From the NCBI GenBank assembly GCA_036380735.1, contig DASVEE010000067.1, forward strand, positions 62,001 through 126,000: a DNA stretch of 64,000 nt, given 5' to 3'. The notes beneath the pieces were generated by a model. It searched no databases. It had not been told where the DNA came from and saw only the letters and a program-made list of their open reading frames with translations. This DNA comes from DASVEE01 sp036380735 (GTDB lineage Bacteria; Acidobacteriota; Thermoanaerobaculia; Gp7-AA8). Below, in pieces: positions 47,841-56,175 of the stretch. Each line of letters starts with the position of its first letter. Position 1 is the stretch's first letter. A program made the translations under genes and the position numbers.

Positions 47841-49030
47841 CAGGTTCGCAGCACTTCCACGCCGGGAAGGTTTGCGCCGGAGATGAATTCGAGCGACGCG
47901 CCGCCGCCCGTGGAGATGTGACTGATGCGATCGGCGTAGCCGGAGGCGTTCACCGCTTCGACCGACTCGCCGCCGCCGACGACGGTGATGCCGTTCGCGC
48001 CTGCCACGGCGCGCGCCATGGCCATCGTCCCTTTCGCGAACTCCTCCTTCTCGAACACGCCCATCGGGCCGTTCCAGAAGACGACCTTCGCGTTGGCCAG
48101 CTCCGCTTCGTAGCGGGCCACGGTCTGCGGTCCGATGTCCAGCGCCTTCTGTTCCGCCGCCAGGCCGTCCGTCACGCTGACGGTGTCGATCTTCGTCGGC
48201 GCGTCGAGCGAATCGGCGGCGATGACGTCGACCGGCAGCACGACTTCCGCGCGCTCGCCGCCTTCGAGGATGCGCTTCGCCACCTCGATCGAATCGCGAT
48301 CGATGAGCGAGCCTCCCATGGCGATGCCGCGCGCGGCGAGGAACGTGTTGGCCATGCCGCCGCCGATCAGCACCTTGTCCGCGAGTTTCACGAGCGCCTC
48401 GAGCGGCTCGATCTTGCCGGCGATCTTGGCGCCGCCGAGGAGCGCGACGAAGGGACGGTCGGAGACGTTGGTGACTTTCTGCAGGAACTCGAGCTCGCGC
48501 GCGAGCAGCAGACCGCCGGCCGTGTTTTCTTTCGGGAAGAGGCGCGGCAGCGCGTCGATCGACGCGTGCGCGCGATGGCACGCGCCGAAGGCGTCGTTGA
48601 TGTAGAAATCGGCGAGGCGGCGGAGCTCCGCGGCGAGCTCGCCGTCGTTCTTTTCCTCACCGGCGCGGAAGCGAAGGTTCTCGAGCAGCAGCACCTCGCC
48701 CCCCTTCAGCTTCGCCGCCCGCTCCTCTACCTCGGGGCCGACGCAATCGTCGGCCCACTGGACCTCGCTGCCGAGCAGCTCCGCGAGCTTCGCGCGCACC
48801 GGCGCGAGTGAATACTTGTCCTTCCGCTCGCCCTTGGGGCGGCCGAGGTGGCTGGCGATGACGACGGCGGCGCCGCGCTCGCGGAGGAGCTTCAGCGTCG
48901 GAAGCGTCTCCTCGATGCGGGTGGCGTCGCTGATCTCGGCGCCTTCGAGCGGCACGTTGTAGTCGACGCGGTAGAAAACGCGCGCGCCTTGGGTGAGCGG
49001 CAACTGCTCGATCGTACGGATGTTGATCAT
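47840..49030 (-). CDS. pgk: Phosphoglycerate kinase
   Basis: 396 residues from ATG 49030. It makes ATP from 1,3-bisphosphoglycerate in glycolysis. Motifs: FYRVDYNVPLEG near 20, ASHLGRPKG near 58, LLLENLRFRAGEEKN near 113, ALLGGAKIAGKI near 190 and the nucleotide loop FWNGPMGVFE near 323 with VVGGGESVEAV. Length is normal. It starts 11 bp after gap and overlaps the CYTH gene by one base, so the three form one operon (gap-pgk-CYTH). Confidence 0.96.
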   Translation of the reverse strand: MINIRTIEQLPLTQGARVFYRVDYNVPLEGAEISDATRIEETLPTLKLLRERGAAVVIASHLGRPKGERKDKYSLAPVRAKLAELLGSEVQWADDCVGPEVEERAAKLKGGEVLLLENLRFRAGEEKNDGELAAELRRLADFYINDAFGACHRAHASIDALPRLFPKENTAGGLLLARELEFLQKVTNVSDRPFVALLGGAKIAGKIEPLEALVKLADKVLIGGGMANTFLAARGIAMGGSLIDRDSIEVAKRILEGGERAEVVLPVDVIAADSLDAPTKIDTVSVTDGLAAEQKALDIGPQTVARYEAELANAKVVFWNGPMGVFEKEEFAKGTMAMARAVAGANGITVVGGGESVEAVNASGYADRISHISTGGGASLEFISGANLPGVEVLRT

Positions 49031-49041
49031 GCGTCCTGCGG

Positions 49042-50052
49042 CTACCCCTTCTTGTGTTTCGCGATGTACGCGATGAGATCGAGCACGCGGTTGGAATAGC
49101 CCCACTCGTTGTCGTACCAGGAGAGGACCTTGTGCATGTGCGGATCGACCGAGCGCGTGTACGCGGTATCGACGGTCGACGAGTACGGATTGTGGTTGTA
49201 GTCGATGGAGACGAGCTCCTCGTCGGAGTACGTGAGGATGCCCTTCATCTCGCCGTTGGCGGCGTCGCGCACGGCCTGGTTGATCTCGTCGACCGTCGTC
49301 GGCTTGATGCTGTGGAACGAAAGGTCGACGAGGGAGACGTTCGGCGTCGGCACGCGCACGCTGATGCCGTCGAGCTTTCCTTTGAGCTCCGGGAGGACGA
49401 GGCCGACGGCGGCGGCGGCGCCGGTGGACGTCGGGATCATCGAGAGCGCGGCGGCGCGGCCGCGGCGCAGATCCTTGTGCGGGAGATCGAGGATCTCCTG
49501 GTCGTTCGTGTAGGAGTGGATCGTCGTCATGATGCCGGACGCGATGCCGAAGCGCTCGTGCAGGACCTTCGCGAGCGGCGCGAGGCAGTTCGTGGTGCAC
49601 GACGCGTTGGAGACGATCTTGTGCTGCGCGGGGTCGTACGAGCTCTCGTTGACGCCCATGCAGAAGGTGGCGTCGGCGTCTTTCGACGGCGCGCTGATGA
49701 TGACTGTCTCGACGCTGTCGCGCAGATGCTTGCCGGCTTTTGCCTTGTCGGTGAAGCGGCCGGACGATTCGACGACGATGTCGACGCCGAGGTCGCCCCA
49801 GGGGATCGCGCCGGGATCGGGGTTGGAGAAGACCTTGATTTCCTTGCCGCCGATGGAGATCGAGTTTTCGGTGTTCGTGACTTCGTGCGGCAGGATGCCG
49901 TGCACCGAGTCGTACTTGAGGAGATAGGCGAGCGTCGATGCGACAGTGAGGTCGTTCACCGCCACGAATTCGAGGTCATACTTTTTTTCGAGTGCGGCGC
50001 GGACGACGTTGCGACCGATGCGTCCGAATCCGTTGACTCCTACTTTCACCAT
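49042..50052 (-). CDS. gap: Glyceraldehyde-3-phosphate dehydrogenase, type I
   Basis: 336 residues; AGGAGG lies eight bases before ATG 50052. The NAD motif GVNGFGRIGR is at residues 5-14 and the catalytic Cys is in SNASCTTNCLAP near 152. His in TTIHSYTNDQ near 178 completes the pair. It is the first gene of the gap-pgk-CYTH operon. A Glu or Asp after the first fold is consistent with NAD and not NADP use. The promoter overlaps that of the divergent mtnA gene. Confidence 0.97.
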   Translation of the reverse strand: MVKVGVNGFGRIGRNVVRAALEKKYDLEFVAVNDLTVASTLAYLLKYDSVHGILPHEVTNTENSISIGGKEIKVFSNPDPGAIPWGDLGVDIVVESSGRFTDKAKAGKHLRDSVETVIISAPSKDADATFCMGVNESSYDPAQHKIVSNASCTTNCLAPLAKVLHERFGIASGIMTTIHSYTNDQEILDLPHKDLRRGRAAALSMIPTSTGAAAAVGLVLPELKGKLDGISVRVPTPNVSLVDLSFHSIKPTTVDEINQAVRDAANGEMKGILTYSDEELVSIDYNHNPYSSTVDTAYTRSVDPHMHKVLSWYDNEWGYSNRVLDLIAYIAKHKKG

Positions 50053-50078
50053 TCCTGAAGCCTCCTGATTTCGGGCGG

Positions 50079-50085
50079 TAGTATA
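50079..50085. promoter_or_regulatory. Overlapping divergent -10 boxes of gap and mtnA
   Basis: On the plus strand TAGTAT (50079-50084) lies six bases before the mtnA GTG. On the minus strand TATACT (50080-50085) lies 27 bases before the gap start, ahead of its AGGAGG. The two boxes share five bases, so the polymerases cannot bind both at once. Confidence 0.5.
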
Positions 50086-50090
50086 TCGAG

Positions 50091-51089
50091 GTGAAATCGA
50101 CTGCGAGTTCCGTGCAACCTTCGAACGACCTCAGGTCAGGCGTCACCCCGCTCCGCTGGAACGGCGACTCCCTTTCCCTTCTCGACCAGCGGCTGCTGCC
50201 GACGCAGGTGATCTGGACGGAACATCGGAGTTATGGCGAGGTGGCGGCCGCGATCCGCGCGATGATCGTACGCGGCGCTCCAGCCATCGGCGTGGCGGCC
50301 GCGTTCGGCATGGCGCTGGCGCAGTTGCGCGGCGACGATCTCCAGGAAGCGGCGCGCGTGCTGAAGGACTCCCGTCCCACGGCCGTCAATCTGGCCTGGG
50401 CCGTCGACCGGATGCTGGCCGCGTCGGGCGATCTGGCGGCCGAGGCGTCGCGCATCTACGACGAAGACATCGAAGCGAACCGCAGGATCGGCCATCACGG
50501 CGCCTCGCTCCTCGGCGCACAGGCCACGGTGCTGACGCACTGCAACGCCGGTGCGCTGGCCACAGCCGGCTACGGTACCGCCCTCGGCGTCATCCGCGCG
50601 GCCATCGAAGGGGGGAAGCGGATCGCGGTCTTCGCCGACGAAACGCGGCCGTACCTCCAGGGCGCGCGGCTGACCGCCTGGGAGCTGCAGCAGGACAACA
50701 TCGACGTCACCCTCATCACCGACAGCATGGCCGGCCACTTCTTCCAGCAGGGAGCGTTCGACGCCGTCATTGTTGGCGCGGACCGGATCGCGGCGAACGG
50801 CGACACGGCGAACAAGATCGGTACGTACACGGTGGCGGTGCTGGCGCAGGCGCACGGCGTGCCGTTCTACGTGGCGGCGCCGATGTCGACCATCGACGTG
50901 CGCTGCGCGACCGGCGCGGCGATCCCGATCGAGGAGCGCAGCGGAGACGAAGTGGTGTCGCTGTTCGGCGAACGGCTGGCACCGGAGGGGATCGCGGTGC
51001 GGCACCCGGCGTTCGACGTGACCCCGGCGCGGTTGATCACGGCGATCATCACGGACACCGGGGTGTTCCGGCCGCCGTACGCGTTTTAG
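50091..51089 (+). CDS. mtnA: S-methyl-5-thioribose-1-phosphate isomerase
   Basis: 332 residues from GTG 50091. It converts methylthioribose-1-phosphate to the ribulose form in methionine salvage. Motifs: MIVRGAPAIGVAA near 58, HCNAGALATAGYGTA near 150 (catalytic Cys), FADETRPYLQGARLTAWEL near 180 and GADRIAANGDTANKIGTY near 230 (catalytic Asp). Length is usual. No other mtn gene lies nearby. The -10 box TAGTAT is six bases before the start, so the message is probably leaderless. Confidence 0.95.
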   Translation: MKSTASSVQPSNDLRSGVTPLRWNGDSLSLLDQRLLPTQVIWTEHRSYGEVAAAIRAMIVRGAPAIGVAAAFGMALAQLRGDDLQEAARVLKDSRPTAVNLAWAVDRMLAASGDLAAEASRIYDEDIEANRRIGHHGASLLGAQATVLTHCNAGALATAGYGTALGVIRAAIEGGKRIAVFADETRPYLQGARLTAWELQQDNIDVTLITDSMAGHFFQQGAFDAVIVGADRIAANGDTANKIGTYTVAVLAQAHGVPFYVAAPMSTIDVRCATGAAIPIEERSGDEVVSLFGERLAPEGIAVRHPAFDVTPARLITAIITDTGVFRPPYAF

Positions 51090-51102
51090 CGACCAAGGTC
51101 GA

Positions 51103-51145
51103 CGGGACGGATAGGACCTATAGGACGAATGGCACCTATGGAATA
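51103..51145. repeat. 9-bp-periodic repeat, copy m (single arm)
   Basis: GACGGGACGGATAGGACC and following units, without a matching inverse arm, between mtnA and the next codirectional gene. Confidence 0.75.
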
Positions 51146-51158
51146 GGGGCGCCGGGGG

Positions 51159-51164
51159 ATAATC
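51159..51164 (+). promoter_or_regulatory. Probable -10 box of the DUF4149/MbtH-like gene
   Basis: GATAAT, seven bases before ATG 51172, with no Shine-Dalgarno sequence. Confidence 0.45.
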
Positions 51165-51171
51165 GGCGGCC

Positions 51172-51951
51172 ATGTTCGCCCGCCTGATTGCCGCGCTGTG
51201 GTTTGGCAGCGGTTGTTTTCTGATGCTTGCCGCTTCCGCCGCGTTTCGGGCGGCGGGGGATCCGGCCGTGGCGGCGAACGTCGTCGGATCGATGCTCAAC
51301 CGGTGGCACTACATCGCGCTGCTGGCGCCGCTGATCCTTTTCGTGCTGGAACTGCGCCGCGTGCGGCGGCTGACGCTGGTGGTGCTCTTCGTGGCCATCG
51401 TGCTGGCGGCGACGCAGGCGTTCGTCGATCTGCGCATCCGCGCCATCCGGGCAGCGTCGCCGGTGGCGATCTCCTCGCTCGAGCGAAGTGATCCGGTGCG
51501 GCGCCAGTTCGGGATGCTGCACGGCCTGTCGTCCTTTCTCTTATTGCTGCAGACGTTTGGCGCGGCGCTTGCCGTCGCCGGAGCGAAGGAGCGAGCTGTG
51601 GATCAATACGAATTGGTGGTGAACGACGAAGAGCAGTACTCGATCTGGCCGGTGGGGCGCGCGCTGCCCCTGGGATGGCGCACCTACGGCTTCTCCGGGA
51701 CGAAACAGCAGGTCCTGGCGAAGATCCAGGAGATCTGGACCGACATGCGTCCGCGCAGCCTGCGCGGCGGACTGCGTGGTGCGACCGAGGACACGACGCA
51801 GGCGACGACGGCGGAGATGCCGGAGGGGCAGCGCTACATCCCGGTGGAAAGTCCGGAAGGGCTGCGCACGATCGTCCCGGCGGACACGGTGCCGGCGGGC
51901 TGGCGCATCCTGACGCCGGACCGGGTGTCGCTGGACACGCTCTGGGAGTAG
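51172..51951 (+). CDS. DUF4149-like membrane protein fused to an MbtH-like domain
   Basis: 259 residues. The first 140 hold about four hydrophobic segments (5-25, 45-62, 66-84 and 118-138), with NRWHYIAL and FGMLHGLSS as in DUF4149 proteins. From residue 143 the sequence turns into an MbtH-like domain: VNDEEQYSIWP, then PLGWRTYGFSGTK, then IWTDMRPRSLR. These are the residues that define MbtH proteins, small partners of NRPS adenylation domains. A tail of about 55 residues follows. AAGGAG (51586-51591) and GTG at 51598, in frame and six bases apart, could start a free 117-residue MbtH-like form. No NRPS gene is in the window. Confidence 0.75.
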   Translation: MFARLIAALWFGSGCFLMLAASAAFRAAGDPAVAANVVGSMLNRWHYIALLAPLILFVLELRRVRRLTLVVLFVAIVLAATQAFVDLRIRAIRAASPVAISSLERSDPVRRQFGMLHGLSSFLLLLQTFGAALAVAGAKERAVDQYELVVNDEEQYSIWPVGRALPLGWRTYGFSGTKQQVLAKIQEIWTDMRPRSLRGGLRGATEDTTQATTAEMPEGQRYIPVESPEGLRTIVPADTVPAGWRILTPDRVSLDTLWE

Positions 51952-51975
51952 CCGAACCGCGGACCGGCCGTCCTC

Positions 51976-51981
51976 TATGAT
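51976..51981 (+). promoter_or_regulatory. Probable -10 box of moeA
   Basis: TATGAT, eight bases before ATG 51990, with no Shine-Dalgarno sequence. Confidence 0.45.
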
Positions 51982-51989
51982 CTGCGGCG

Positions 51990-53192
51990 ATGCTGACCGT
52001 CGAAGAAGCGCAGCGCCGCGTCCTGGCTGAAGTCCGCGTCATCGGCACGGAGCGCGTGCCGCTGCCCGATGCGCTGGGCCGCATCCTTCGTGAGGACGTC
52101 GTTGCGCCGCACGATGTGCCGGCGGCGGACAACAGCGCGATGGATGGCTACGCTGTCCGCGCGGAGGACATTGCAGGTGCGCCGCGGTCGCTGCGCGTCA
52201 TCGACGATGTCGCGGCGGGGCATCTCTCCGCGAAGCAGGTGGAGCCGGGAACGGCCATCCGCATCATGACGGGAGCATTGCTCCCCGAAGGTGCCGACAC
52301 GGTCGTGCAGGTGGAGCTGACCGACGGCGGCACGGATATCGTGGAGGTGCGCGAGGCGCTGCCGCGCGGAGCGAACGTGCGCTCGCGCGGCGAAGACATG
52401 CGCGCGGGCGCGCTCCTCGTCGGCCGCGGTACGCCGTTGCATGCGGCGGAGCTGGGCGTGCTCGCGACCGCGCAACGTGCCGTCGTGGAGGTCGCGCGCC
52501 GGCCGGTGGTGGCCATCCTCTCCACCGGCGACGAGCTCGTCGAGATCGACGAGCCGCGCGCGTTCGGCAAGGTTGTGAACTCGAACGCGTATGCGCTGGC
52601 GGCGCTGGTCACCGAGGCTGGTGGGATTCCCCTGCGGCTGCCGATCGTGCGCGACACGCGCGAGGCGACGGTCGCCGCGTTCGCCTCCGCGCTCGAAGCC
52701 GACTTCATCGTGTCGTCTGGCGGCGTCTCCGTCGGCGCCTACGATTTCGTGAAAGACGCGCTGCAGGAACTGGGCGCGGAGACGCTCTTCTGGAAGGTTG
52801 CGATGAAGCCGGGGAAGCCGGTCGTCTTCTCGAGACTCCGCGAGCGCCTCTGCTTCGGCCTGCCGGGGAACCCGGTGTCGTCGATGGTGTCGTTCCTCCT
52901 CTTCGTGCTCCCGGCGCTCCGCAAGTGCATGGGGCAGGAGCGGAACGTTTTTCCCCCCACGGTCCACGCACGCGTGACGGCCGCGCTCAAAGGCGCCCCT
53001 GACCGCCGCGTCTACGCCCGCGTCCGCGTCATCGCCCGCGAGGGGGAGCTCCTCGCCGAGCCGATGCGCGCGCAAGGAAGCGGCGTGTCTACCTCGATGC
53101 TGCAAGCCAACGGTCTGGCGATGCTGGAGGCGTCCGTGGAGGGCGGCGCGACGGTGGCGGTGCTGCTGGTCGGTGCGGTTGTCGCTGAATAG
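51990..53192 (+). CDS. moeA: Molybdopterin molybdenumtransferase
   Basis: 400 residues. It inserts molybdate into adenylated molybdopterin in the cytosol. Motifs: PAADNSAMDGYAV near 45, MTGALLPEGADTVVQ near 92, ILSTGDELVEI near 172, SGGVSVGAYDFVKDAL near 242, KPGKPVVFSR near 272 and FGLPGNPVSSMVSF near 288. The C-terminal domain IV ends normally. It stands alone among the genes here; no other moa/mob gene or molybdoenzyme is in the window. Probably leaderless. Confidence 0.95.
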   Translation: MLTVEEAQRRVLAEVRVIGTERVPLPDALGRILREDVVAPHDVPAADNSAMDGYAVRAEDIAGAPRSLRVIDDVAAGHLSAKQVEPGTAIRIMTGALLPEGADTVVQVELTDGGTDIVEVREALPRGANVRSRGEDMRAGALLVGRGTPLHAAELGVLATAQRAVVEVARRPVVAILSTGDELVEIDEPRAFGKVVNSNAYALAALVTEAGGIPLRLPIVRDTREATVAAFASALEADFIVSSGGVSVGAYDFVKDALQELGAETLFWKVAMKPGKPVVFSRLRERLCFGLPGNPVSSMVSFLLFVLPALRKCMGQERNVFPPTVHARVTAALKGAPDRRVYARVRVIAREGELLAEPMRAQGSGVSTSMLQANGLAMLEASVEGGATVAVLLVGAVVAE

Positions 53193-53230
53193 GGGGGACG
53201 ATAGGACGAATAGGACGAATAGGACGTCCC
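53193..53230. repeat. 9-bp-periodic repeat, copy n (single arm)
   Basis: GGGGGACGATAGGAC and two further AGGACGAAT units, right after the moeA stop, ending at the stop of the convergent PilZ gene. Confidence 0.8.
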
Positions 53231-53233
53231 GGT

Positions 53234-53836
53234 TTACAGCAGCGCGTCGGCTACGCTCAGCTCCGCCAGCAGCCGTGTGATGCGGCGGGCTTCGGTGTCG
53301 CCGCGTTCGTAGGTCGCCAGCAGCAGCTCGATCTGTTCTTCCGGCTCGCCGGCGGCGATGGTGAAGCCGTCGGGGGGTTGATCGGGGAGGAGCGATTTGC
53401 GGCGGGTCCAGGCGCCGTCGACCAGGCGGAAGGTGACGAAGCCCTGGCCGGCAAGGCGGGCGGCGGAGGCGGCGGTGAGTGTCTCGTCCCCGATGCGGTT
53501 GAGCTCGCGGAGGCCGCCGGCGTTCGCTTCCTGCGCGCGGAGCACTTCGCTGGCGGAGGCGGCGATGGCGTGGCGCAAGTCGGCGCTTTCGTCGAGGAAG
53601 AGGAGGCCCTGGCGGTTGTCGTCCGTGCGGACCGCCTGGGCGAGCATCTCCAGCTCCTGACCGCGCCAGAAGAAACGGACCAGGGCGCGTGCTTCCGGCG
53701 GGAGCTCTTCGTCGGCGTGCTCGATCAGCGCGCCTTTCATGCTGACGTTGGTGAGCCGGACGGGCCAGTCGCCGAACCAGGCGTCCAGCGGCTGGGTCAG
53801 ATGCAGGCGTTGCACCTCGCGTCGCTCGTCGGTCAC
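53234..53836 (-). CDS. PilZ-domain protein
   Basis: 200 residues from GTG 53836, overlapping the upstream CusF-like stop (GTGA). The N-terminal PilZ domain has REVQRLHL near residue 5 with its paired Arg, and the NVSMKGALIEH box near 30, which together bind cyclic-di-GMP in this fold. Residues 95-200 form a second helical part of unknown role (KSLLPDQPPDGF, then a helix-rich end). No output enzyme is attached, so it is probably an adapter. Binding of c-di-GMP is inferred from motifs; the spacing of the Arg pair is close to but not exactly the classic RxxxR. Confidence 0.7.
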   Translation of the reverse strand: MTDERREVQRLHLTQPLDAWFGDWPVRLTNVSMKGALIEHADEELPPEARALVRFFWRGQELEMLAQAVRTDDNRQGLLFLDESADLRHAIAASASEVLRAQEANAGGLRELNRIGDETLTAASAARLAGQGFVTFRLVDGAWTRRKSLLPDQPPDGFTIAAGEPEEQIELLLATYERGDTEARRITRLLAELSVADALL

Positions 53837-54150
53837 GGTTCCTGCCGCACGTCGGTGATCCAGTAACTGCCGGTCGTCACATGGAGCTTCGCCGTGACGC
53901 GGCTGCCCGGTTTCGGCAGCTCGGCCAGCTTCGCACCGCGAACGGTGAAGTCCATCGTCATCGCTTCCATGAACCCCGGGATCGCTTCGTGCTGAATGCG
54001 AAGCGCGTTGCCCTCTGTGTCCTGTGAAAGGATCGTGCCGCGCAGGTCGAAGAGCCGCTCCCCCGCCTCACTGACCGGCCGGGCCGACGGGTCGTCGTCG
54101 GCCGCACAGCCGAGGAAAAGGGTCAGGACGAGAAGGACCGCCGCTCTCAT
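53833..54150 (-). CDS. CusF-like copper-binding lipoprotein
   Basis: 105 residues. Lipobox Cys15 (LTLFLGC) after a short signal peptide. The small beta-barrel has the motif IQHEAIPGFMEAMTMDFTV (about 53-71), which holds the His and Met residues that bind copper in CusF and related periplasmic metallochaperones. The gene comes first in a two-gene unit and is coupled to the PilZ gene by four bases. No copper exporter lies nearby. The cupredoxin lipoprotein near 38 kb is a separate gene. Confidence 0.78.
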   Translation of the reverse strand: MRAAVLLVLTLFLGCAADDDPSARPVSEAGERLFDLRGTILSQDTEGNALRIQHEAIPGFMEAMTMDFTVRGAKLAELPKPGSRVTAKLHVTTGSYWITDVRQEP

Positions 54151-54227
54151 GTCGCGGATTCTACAGGGGGTAGCCGATTTGCGCGCGCCGCAAGCCCGAG
54201 GGAGAATCGAAAGCCGGGACGGTTGTT

Positions 54228-54470
54228 ATGGCTAGAGTGACGCACGAGAAAACGCAGGCAGACCCTCCGGAGCCGAAGCCTGACTCGCTCGAGTACTACC
54301 GCAGCATTCAGCTCACGCCGGCACAGCAGGCGGAGCTGAGGGCGCGCACCGAAGCGAAAGCGAGGTCGGCGATCGACGCTGGTGTTTTCGAGCAAGTACT
54401 GGCACTCGTCGGGAAGGTGCAGTTCGACATGGGGGATCTCGCCGCGGTGCGTAAGGACCGCAACGAGTGA
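54228..54470 (+). CDS. Antitoxin-like partner of a PIN toxin
   Basis: 80 residues. A polar N-terminus is followed by helices (about 20-50 and 52-75), LTPAQQAELRARTEAKARSAIDAG then VFEQVLALVGKVQFDM. I cannot name the family; it is not the ribbon-helix-helix VapB type. Its stop overlaps the toxin start by four bases (GTGA). The size, order and coupling to a PIN protein point to an antitoxin. Confidence 0.65.
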   Translation: MARVTHEKTQADPPEPKPDSLEYYRSIQLTPAQQAELRARTEAKARSAIDAGVFEQVLALVGKVQFDMGDLAAVRKDRNE

Positions 54471-54838
54471 TTGCGTACGACACGAGCACTTTCGCTCGTG
54501 CGCTGGCTGGAGAGCGCGATCGCGCGTCGAGGCTGCTGCGCCAGTATCTGGCGACCAACGAGGCGCGGATGCCGCCCGCCGTCATGACGGAGTTGCTCAG
54601 CAATCCTGCACTGAATGAGGGTTCGATTCGCCTCATCCGAATGATGCCGGCACTCGAGCTCCACGACGGCTATTGGGCACGCGCAGGGGCGTTGCGGCGG
54701 TCGGTTCTGGCACTTGGCCTTCGTGGGAATCTGGGAGACACCCTCATCGCCCAGTCGTGCATCGATCACGACATTCCGCTGATCACCTACGACCGCGACT
54801 TCCGGCACTTTGTGCCGGCCGGGTTGAAACTGGCGTAG
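54467..54838 (+). CDS. PIN-domain toxin (VapC-like)
   Basis: 123 residues from GTG 54467. Acidic sites: Asp5 (IAYDTSTFAR), Glu near 42 (VMTELLSN), Asp in LGDTLIAQSC near 88 and Asp in ITYDRDF near 104. This gives the PIN nuclease set, expected to cut structured RNA. The N-terminal strand is VapC-like, but the partner is not. The gene is convergent with the M20 hydrolase gene, 14 bp apart. Confidence 0.78.
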   Translation: MIAYDTSTFARALAGERDRASRLLRQYLATNEARMPPAVMTELLSNPALNEGSIRLIRMMPALELHDGYWARAGALRRSVLALGLRGNLGDTLIAQSCIDHDIPLITYDRDFRHFVPAGLKLA

Positions 54839-54852
54839 AGAACGAGGGCCGA

Positions 54853-56151
54853 TTACTTCCCCTTCAGGTAATCCACCGCCACGTGCGCCAGCGCGCGCAC
54901 GCCTAACGCCAGGCCGCTTTCGTCGATGTAGAACAGCGGGGAGTGGTTGGACGCGGCCTGTTCCGGGGTCTGGTTCTTGGGTCTCGTGCCCAGCCAGAAG
55001 AAGACGCCCGGGACTTTCTGCTGGAAGAAGGAGAAGTCTTCCGCACCCAGCACCGGGTTCACCACTCGCACGGCTTCGTTGCCGGCGACGCGGCGTAGCG
55101 TCGGCGCGGTCTTTTCGGTCAGCGCCGGATCGTTGTAGGTGATGGGGTAGCCGGTCTCGATCGTCACCTCGGCCGTGGCGCCTGCGCTCGTGGCGATTCC
55201 TTCGACGGTGCGGCGGATGCGGGCGTGAATGTCGTCGCGCATCTTTGCTTCGAGGGAGCGGATCGTGCCGATCATCTCGACCTCGTCGGGGATGATGTTG
55301 TTGCGCACGCCGCCGTGGATCGCGCCGATCGTGACGACGAGCGGCGCCTGCGTCGTGTCGAGCTGGCGGCTGGCGATGGTCTGCAGCCCGAGGACGATCT
55401 GCGAGGCGACGACGATCGGGTCGACGCCGAGCCACGGATACGCGCCGTGCGTCTGCTTGCCGCGCACTTTGATGCGCAGCGAGTCGACCGCCGCCATCAT
55501 CCCTTCGGGTCTGTACGCCACCTCGCCGACGGCGAAGCGCGATGTCACGTGCAGCCCGAACACGGCGTCGACTTTCGGGTTGTCGAGGACGCCCTGCTCC
55601 ACCATCAGCGCGGCGCCTCCTTCCTCACCCGCCGGCGCTCCTTCCTCGGCCGGCTGGAAGATGAACTTCACCGTTCCGGGGAGCTCCTCGCGCACGCCAG
55701 CCAGCACTTCGGCGACGCCGAGGAGGATGGCCACGTGCGCGTCGTGCCCGCAGGCGTGCATGACGCCGACTTCCTGCCCGTTGTACGTCGTGCGCACCTT
55801 CGAGGCGAAGGGGAGGTCGACCTGTTCGGTGACGGGGAGCGCGTCCATGTCGGCGCGCAGCGCCACGACGCGTCCCGGTTTGCCGCCGCGGAGGAGTCCG
55901 ATGACGCCGGTGTGCGCGACGCCGGTCTGGACCTCGATGTTCAGTGCGCGCAGGCGGTCGGCGACGACCTTCGCGGTGCGCGTCTCGCGGTTGCCGAGCT
56001 CCGGATGCTGATGCAGATCGCGGCGCACTTCGATGACGCGCGCCTCGACGCGCTTCGCGGCGTCATCGAGCCGCTGCTCGAGCGGAGGCGCGGCGGAAAT
56101 CGTGGTCATGGTGAGAACCTCCAGCAAGAGCGCGATCGTGAGTGCACGCAT
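54853..56151 (-). CDS. Secreted M20-family amidohydrolase
   Basis: 432 residues. A signal peptide covers 1-20. The metal site of the M20D type is clear: MHACGHDAHVAILLG near 133 with HACGHD, RADMDALPV near 102, and the Glu pair FQPAEEGAPAG near 172. The dimer or lid domain lies at about 215-330 (KTHG-like GKQTHGAYPW). M20D enzymes hydrolyse N-acyl amino acids (hippurate, indole-3-acetyl conjugates or N-acetyl-L,L-diaminopimelate). Being exported, it may salvage such compounds. The exact substrate is unknown. Confidence 0.88.
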   Translation of the reverse strand: MRALTIALLLEVLTMTTISAAPPLEQRLDDAAKRVEARVIEVRRDLHQHPELGNRETRTAKVVADRLRALNIEVQTGVAHTGVIGLLRGGKPGRVVALRADMDALPVTEQVDLPFASKVRTTYNGQEVGVMHACGHDAHVAILLGVAEVLAGVREELPGTVKFIFQPAEEGAPAGEEGGAALMVEQGVLDNPKVDAVFGLHVTSRFAVGEVAYRPEGMMAAVDSLRIKVRGKQTHGAYPWLGVDPIVVASQIVLGLQTIASRQLDTTQAPLVVTIGAIHGGVRNNIIPDEVEMIGTIRSLEAKMRDDIHARIRRTVEGIATSAGATAEVTIETGYPITYNDPALTEKTAPTLRRVAGNEAVRVVNPVLGAEDFSFFQQKVPGVFFWLGTRPKNQTPEQAASNHSPLFYIDESGLALGVRALAHVAVDYLKGK

Positions 56152-56175
56152 GTCGGCGCGATTGTACGCGCCGCG

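Noticed and set aside
48581..49600. Alternative long frame upstream of pgk and CYTH
   Set aside because: It lies antisense or out of frame to gap and pgk; the pgk start at 49030 gives the exact family length.
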